A DNA stretch of 64,000 nucleotides from Steroidobacteraceae bacterium (GTDB lineage Bacteria; Pseudomonadota; Gammaproteobacteria; Steroidobacterales; Steroidobacteraceae), in the NCBI GenBank assembly GCA_025451845.1, contig JANWJS010000033.1, positions 62,001 through 126,000 of the forward strand, given 5' to 3'. Of the stretch, positions 61,930 to 64,000 are shown in pieces. Under the pieces are notes generated by a model. That model saw nothing but the letters and a program-made list of their open reading frames with translations. It was not told the origin of the DNA and made no database searches. Each line of letters opens with the position of its first letter. The first letter of the stretch is position 1. The position numbers were made by a program, and so were the translations under genes.

Positions 61930-63767
61930 AGTCCGACTTGTCCACGCCGACGGCCCCCTCCCTTCATCCTCGCGTTCGCGAAGTGACTGAGCGCATCCGC
62001 GAGCGCAGCCGCGAGCCGCGAGCCGCGTACGCCGGGCGGATGGCGGCCCAGGCCGGCGGCGAGCCGGCGCGCAAGCGCATCTCCTGCGCAAATCTCGCGC
62101 ACGGGTTTGCGGCATCGGGGTCCCCTGACAAGCAGGCGTTGCGGGAGCTGCGCTGGCCGAACCTTGCCATCGTCACCGCCTACAACGACATGCTGTCGGC
62201 GCACCAGCCCTACGAGCGGTTTCCCGGCCTGATCCGCGCGGCCGCGCGCGAGGCTGGGGCGACCGCACAGGTCGCGGGCGGCGTTCCCGCCATGTGCGAC
62301 GGCGTGACTCAGGGCCAGCCCGGCATGGAGCTCTCGCTCTTCAGCCGCGACGTCATCGCGATGTCGACGGGCATCGCCCTCTCGCATGGCATGTTCGATG
62401 CGGCGCTCTGCCTGGGCGTCTGCGACAAGATCGTGCCTGGCCTGCTCATCGGCGCCCTCGCTTTCGGGCAGCTGCCGGCGGTATTCGTGCCGGCGGGCCC
62501 GATGCCCTCCGGATTACCCAACAAGGAGAAAGCGCGCATCCGCCAGCTCTTTGCCGAAGGCCTCGTGGGACGAGACGCGCTGCTCGAGTCGGAGGCCGCA
62601 AGCTATCACGCCGCCGGCACCTGCACCTTCTATGGCACGGCCAACAGCAACCAGATGCTGATGGAAGTGATGGGCCTGCACCTGCCCGGCAGCGCCTTCG
62701 TGCCGCCCAACACTCCGCTGCGTGATGCGTTGACGCGCGCCGCCACGCGCCGCGCCGCGCAGATCACCGCTCTCGGTCAGGAGTATCTGCCGCTCGCGCA
62801 GGTGGTCGATGAGCGCAGCATCGTGAATGCGGTCGTCGGCCTCCTCGCCACCGGCGGCTCGACCAACCACACGCTGCACCTCGTCGCCATCGCGCGCGCC
62901 GCGGGCATCCTCGTAGACTGGGACGACTTCAGCGACTTGTCGGACGTCGTGCCGCTGCTTGCCCGGATCTATCCGAACGGGAGCGCCGACGTCAACCATT
63001 TCCACGCCGCAGGCGGCATGGGATTCCTCATCAACGAGCTGCTCGGGGCAGGCCTCATGCACGAGGACGTGCAAACCATCTCCGGCGCGGGACTTCGTGC
63101 CTCGGCGCTCGAGCCCTGGCTCTCCCCCGGAGGACTCGCCTGGCGCACGGCTCCCGCGGTGACCGGCGATAGCGCCATCTTGCGTCCCGTCAGCGACCCG
63201 TTCAGCGCCGACGGCGGCCTCAAGCTCCTGCGCGGGAACCTCGGCCGCTCCGTGATCAAGGTGTCGGCCGTAGGCTCCCAACATAGGGTCATCGAGGCTC
63301 CCGCCCGGGTCTTCGACAGCCAGCAAGCGGTATTGGAAAGCTTCCAGCGTGGCGAGCTGACACGCGACGTGGTGGTCGTCATCCGCTTCCAGGGCCCGCG
63401 CGCCAACGGAATGCCGGAGCTGCATGGCCTCACCCCTGCCCTGGCCTCGTTGCAGGGCAAGGGTCATCGAGTCGCATTGGTCACCGACGGAAGGATGTCA
63501 GGCGCTTCCGGTGCCGTGCCCGCCGCGATTCACTTGACGCCGGAAGTCGCAAGCGGCGGTCCGCTGGGCAAAGTACGCGACGGCGACATCATCCGGCTCG
63601 ACAGCGTGCAGGGAATGTTGGAGGCACTCGTGCCGCAGGAAAGCTGGAGTCGCCGGCCGGCAGCCACCGCCGACCTGAACGGCAACGCGTTCGGCATGGG
63701 ACGCGAGCTCTTCCGCGCCTTCCGCATGAATGCCGCCCCTGCCGAAGAGGGCGGCGGCATTTGTTAG
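61926..63767 (+). CDS. edd: 6-phosphogluconate dehydratase (Entner-Doudoroff pathway)
   Basis: 613 residues from the ATG at 61926, overlapping yggX by 4 bases. Dehydrates 6-phosphogluconate to 2-keto-3-deoxy-6-phosphogluconate, using an Fe-S cluster. The IlvD/EDD family motifs are clear: [20 protein letters not shown], the cluster Cys in [37 protein letters not shown] and [40 protein letters not shown] marks the C-terminal domain. No eda gene is present in the window. Confidence 0.97.
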   Translation: MKSDLSTPTAPSLHPRVREVTERIRERSREPRAAYAGRMAAQAGGEPARKRISCANLAHGFAASGSPDKQALRELRWPNLAIVTAYNDMLSAHQPYERFPGLIRAAAREAGATAQVAGGVPAMCDGVTQGQPGMELSLFSRDVIAMSTGIALSHGMFDAALCLGVCDKIVPGLLIGALAFGQLPAVFVPAGPMPSGLPNKEKARIRQLFAEGLVGRDALLESEAASYHAAGTCTFYGTANSNQMLMEVMGLHLPGSAFVPPNTPLRDALTRAATRRAAQITALGQEYLPLAQVVDERSIVNAVVGLLATGGSTNHTLHLVAIARAAGILVDWDDFSDLSDVVPLLARIYPNGSADVNHFHAAGGMGFLINELLGAGLMHEDVQTISGAGLRASALEPWLSPGGLAWRTAPAVTGDSAILRPVSDPFSADGGLKLLRGNLGRSVIKVSAVGSQHRVIEAPARVFDSQQAVLESFQRGELTRDVVVVIRFQGPRANGMPELHGLTPALASLQGKGHRVALVTDGRMSGASGAVPAAIHLTPEVASGGPLGKVRDGDIIRLDSVQGMLEALVPQESWSRRPAATADLNGNAFGMGRELFRAFRMNAAPAEEGGGIC

Positions 63768-63788
63768 GCGGCCAAGTGAGTCATCTGC

Positions 63789-63817
63789 GGCCGCTGAAAG
63801 CGCCGCAAGCGACTTTG
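63789..63817. repeat. 29-base repeat, copy 2 (right of haem cluster)
   Basis: Matches 48845-48873 at 27 of 29 bases in the same orientation. It sits between the edd stop and the convergent partial gene. Flanking GGCC/GGGCC give it slight dyad symmetry. It could serve as a terminator or a dispersed repeat. Confidence 0.7.
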
Positions 63818-63823
63818 GGCCGA

Positions 63824-64000
63824 TCAAGGAGGCGGTGCGACTTTCAGCTGCTCGAAGCGCTCGATATCCGACTGGAACTGCGCCTTCACCTGCGCCTGCT
63901 GTTGTCTGCGCGCCTGAATCGTCCCGTCCTGCATGTGGACTTCATTCAGCGTTTGCACCAGTTCCTGCGCCAGGTCGTCGGGCATGCGCGGCGCATTGGG
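63824..64000 (-). CDS. Unknown protein, C-terminal end only
   Basis: The minus-strand frame is open from the window edge to a TGA at 63824-63826, giving 58 residues that begin mid-protein. The visible tail is charged and helical (DDLAQELVQTLNEVHMQDGT and AQFQSDIERFEQLKVAPPP), like a coiled coil. I do not recognise the family. Convergent with edd. Confidence 0.6.
   Translation of the reverse strand, partial: PNAPRMPDDLAQELVQTLNEVHMQDGTIQARRQQQAQVKAQFQSDIERFEQLKVAPPP

Noticed and set aside
1-64000. CRISPR arrays, complete insertion sequences, rRNA genes
   Set aside because: No regularly spaced repeats, transposase motifs or rRNA sequence were seen on reading both strands.

Overview
High-GC bacterial chromosome, most likely a gammaproteobacterium related to the Steroidobacterales/Nevskiales/Xanthomonadales. 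This placement is an inference from the asmA-mutY-yggX order, the MexEF-OprN-type efflux operon, a Walker-type KdpD and the codon bias; there is no rRNA to confirm it. The window contains one tRNA, no CRISPR array, no complete insertion sequence and no integrase. It alternates between dense, orderly operons and stretches of decayed genes.

Layout. (1) 1-8.6 kb, mostly minus strand: a KaiC-like ATPase cut by the window edge, a 1087-residue P-loop NTPase of unknown role, a short-chain dehydrogenase facing a beheaded LysR gene, a hemerythrin-domain protein, an AHSA1-type remnant, a membrane protein and two secreted proteins, one with an LCCL domain. (2) 8.7-18.1 kb: a ToxR/CadC-like regulator with TPRs, a 14-helix MFS exporter, a DUF1059 protein, a SAM methyltransferase and a giant MalT/SARP-like regulator. 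(3) 18.1-35.3 kb: a mosaic bounded by tRNA-3'-end-like sequences. A real tRNA-Phe lies at 35211-35286, a 42/44-base copy of its 3' end at 28756 and a more degenerate relative at 18161. Inside are two dead zeta-toxin fragments around an intact Phd/PemK-type toxin-antitoxin pair, a complete kdpFABCDE potassium-uptake operon preceded by a 30-codon membrane microprotein, and then a 6.4 kb accessory block. That block has a carboxylesterase, small regulators and transporters, a twice-frameshifted ogt, a chimera of two truncated genes and two 5' gene stubs. (4) 35.4-48.6 kb: a Gfo/Idh/MocA oxidoreductase, then a MexEF-OprN-like RND efflux operon running into a GAF-domain NarL-type two-component system, facing three genes for exported proteins (PstS-like binding protein, beta-propeller, unknown). 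(5) 48.9-63.8 kb: a DUF883 protein and a tightly packed plus-strand run hemA-hemL-[histidine kinase-response regulator]-hemC-hemD-hemB-hemE-hemF-PRC lipoprotein-asmA-mutY-yggX-edd. It covers tetrapyrrole synthesis from glutamyl-tRNA to protoporphyrinogen IX with a two-component system embedded inside; most junctions overlap by 4 bases. A 29-base repeat (27/29 identical) flanks this whole block.

The most interesting points are the two-component system inside a full haem gene set led by a divergent HemA and ending in a shortened HemF, the membrane microprotein ahead of kdpF, the tRNA-Phe-linked island architecture, and the KaiC-like/NTPase pair at the left edge.
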